Below are positions 63,932-64,000 of a DNA stretch of 64,000 nt, piece after piece; position 1 is the first letter of the stretch, and each line of letters begins with the position of its first letter. The stretch is taken from positions 20,144,305 through 20,208,304 of the forward strand of contig NC_052488.1 of NCBI RefSeq assembly GCF_009730915.1. The letters run 5' to 3'. A program made the position numbers and the translations under genes. Under the pieces are notes generated by a model. It ran no database searches. It was not told the origin of the DNA and saw nothing but the letters and a program-made list of their open reading frames with translations. Source of the DNA: Dioscorea cayenensis subsp. rotundata (lineage: Eukaryota > Streptophyta > Magnoliopsida > Dioscoreales > Dioscoreaceae).

Positions 63932-63942
63932 GCTCGATACCA
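63932..63942 (-). other. Primer binding site candidate 2
   Basis: The minus strand reads TGGTATCGAGC, one base shorter than the canonical tRNA-iMet site. It lies four bases from the end of the terminal repeat, exactly where a primer site should be, and is therefore preferred over candidate 1. Confidence 0.55.
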
Positions 63943-63946
63943 CTAT

Positions 63947-64000
63947 ATCCTACGCTGTATGCGCGTACTGCGTGGATGTTGGGATGCCGTTCAACTTACT
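63947..64000. repeat. Terminal repeat, outer copy, cut by the window end
   Basis: It matches 57151-57206 with a handful of substitutions and two-base indels. The rest of this copy lies outside the window. Confidence 0.8.

Larger units (their letters stand above)
57151..64000 (-). mobile_element. Caulimovirid-like endogenous pararetrovirus element
   Basis: A minus-strand element of at least 6.85 kb, running past the window end. In its own direction the order is: terminal repeat (partly outside), primer site, leader, capsid-like ORF with CxCx2Cx4Hx4C zinc knuckle, protease with DTGAS, reverse transcriptase with YIDD, RNase H remnant, an open downstream ORF of unknown function, then a promoter/poly-A region and terminal repeat. 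Separate capsid and pol frames overlapping by ATGA and an extra gene after pol fit the Caulimoviridae. No integrase was found. A genus cannot be assigned. Frameshifts in pol mean this copy cannot be functional. Confidence 0.85.

Noticed and set aside
57151-64000. Badnavirus-type integrant
   Set aside because: Capsid and pol are separate ORFs overlapping by ATGA, and there is an extra gene after pol, unlike the single large polyprotein of badnaviruses.

Overview
The window is plant nuclear DNA: AT-rich intergenic sequence full of (AT)n arrays, intron-containing genes with GT/AG borders, and several classes of plant transposable element. The two complete sucrose transporter genes each have 14 exons and most resemble the grass SUT1 type, which suggests a monocot. 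The low GC content and the pararetrovirus relic would suit a yam-like (Dioscorea) genome, but the species is a guess.

Layout. (1) 0.6-1.7 kb: an intronless PHYTOCHROME KINASE SUBSTRATE (PKS) gene on the minus strand. (2) 4.8-7.6 kb: two LINE remnants, one a short 3' end with a perfect 16-bp target-site duplication. (3) 8.35-11.27 kb: a 10-exon ORC6 gene with an E2F site just upstream. (4) 12.1-13.8 kb: a tRNA-derived SINE and a 1.1-kb Mutator-like element with GC-rich contents (Pack-MULE-like). (5) 14.07-18.77 kb: RPS9 (uS4) with a telo-box/TATA promoter and a 3.7-kb repeat-bearing intron. (6) 19.6-20.0 kb (minus) and 37.5-37.85 kb (plus): two PRE/ILI-type atypical HLH genes flanking (7) an F-box/kelch gene at 24.4-25.7 kb (minus). 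(8) 27-37 kb: no gene seen. (9) 40.5-57.15 kb: a sucrose transporter cluster made of two complete 14-exon genes plus a relic last exon. A 5'-truncated LINE lies between the two genes, a MITE sits in intron 13 of the second, and a probable solo LTR lies between the second gene and the relic. (10) 57.15 kb to the window end: a minus-strand caulimovirid-like (endogenous pararetrovirus) element that abuts the relic exon. It has an open capsid-like ORF, a protease/RT/RNase H region broken by frameshifts, an open 463-codon downstream ORF of unknown function, and direct terminal repeats next to a tRNA-Met-type primer site.

The most unusual part is this last element. Its capsid/pol half is very AT-rich, while the intact downstream ORF has ordinary composition and begins exactly at a splice-acceptor-like sequence. 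A matching donor-like site lies beside the primer site. This suggests a mosaic element with a spliced downstream gene. Functionally, PKS and the PRE/ILI proteins both belong to light and hormone growth control, and the transporter cluster serves phloem/sink sucrose transport. ORC6 and RPS9 are housekeeping genes.

Exon borders were placed by eye from splice consensus, reading frame and protein family expectation. No alignment or database search was run.
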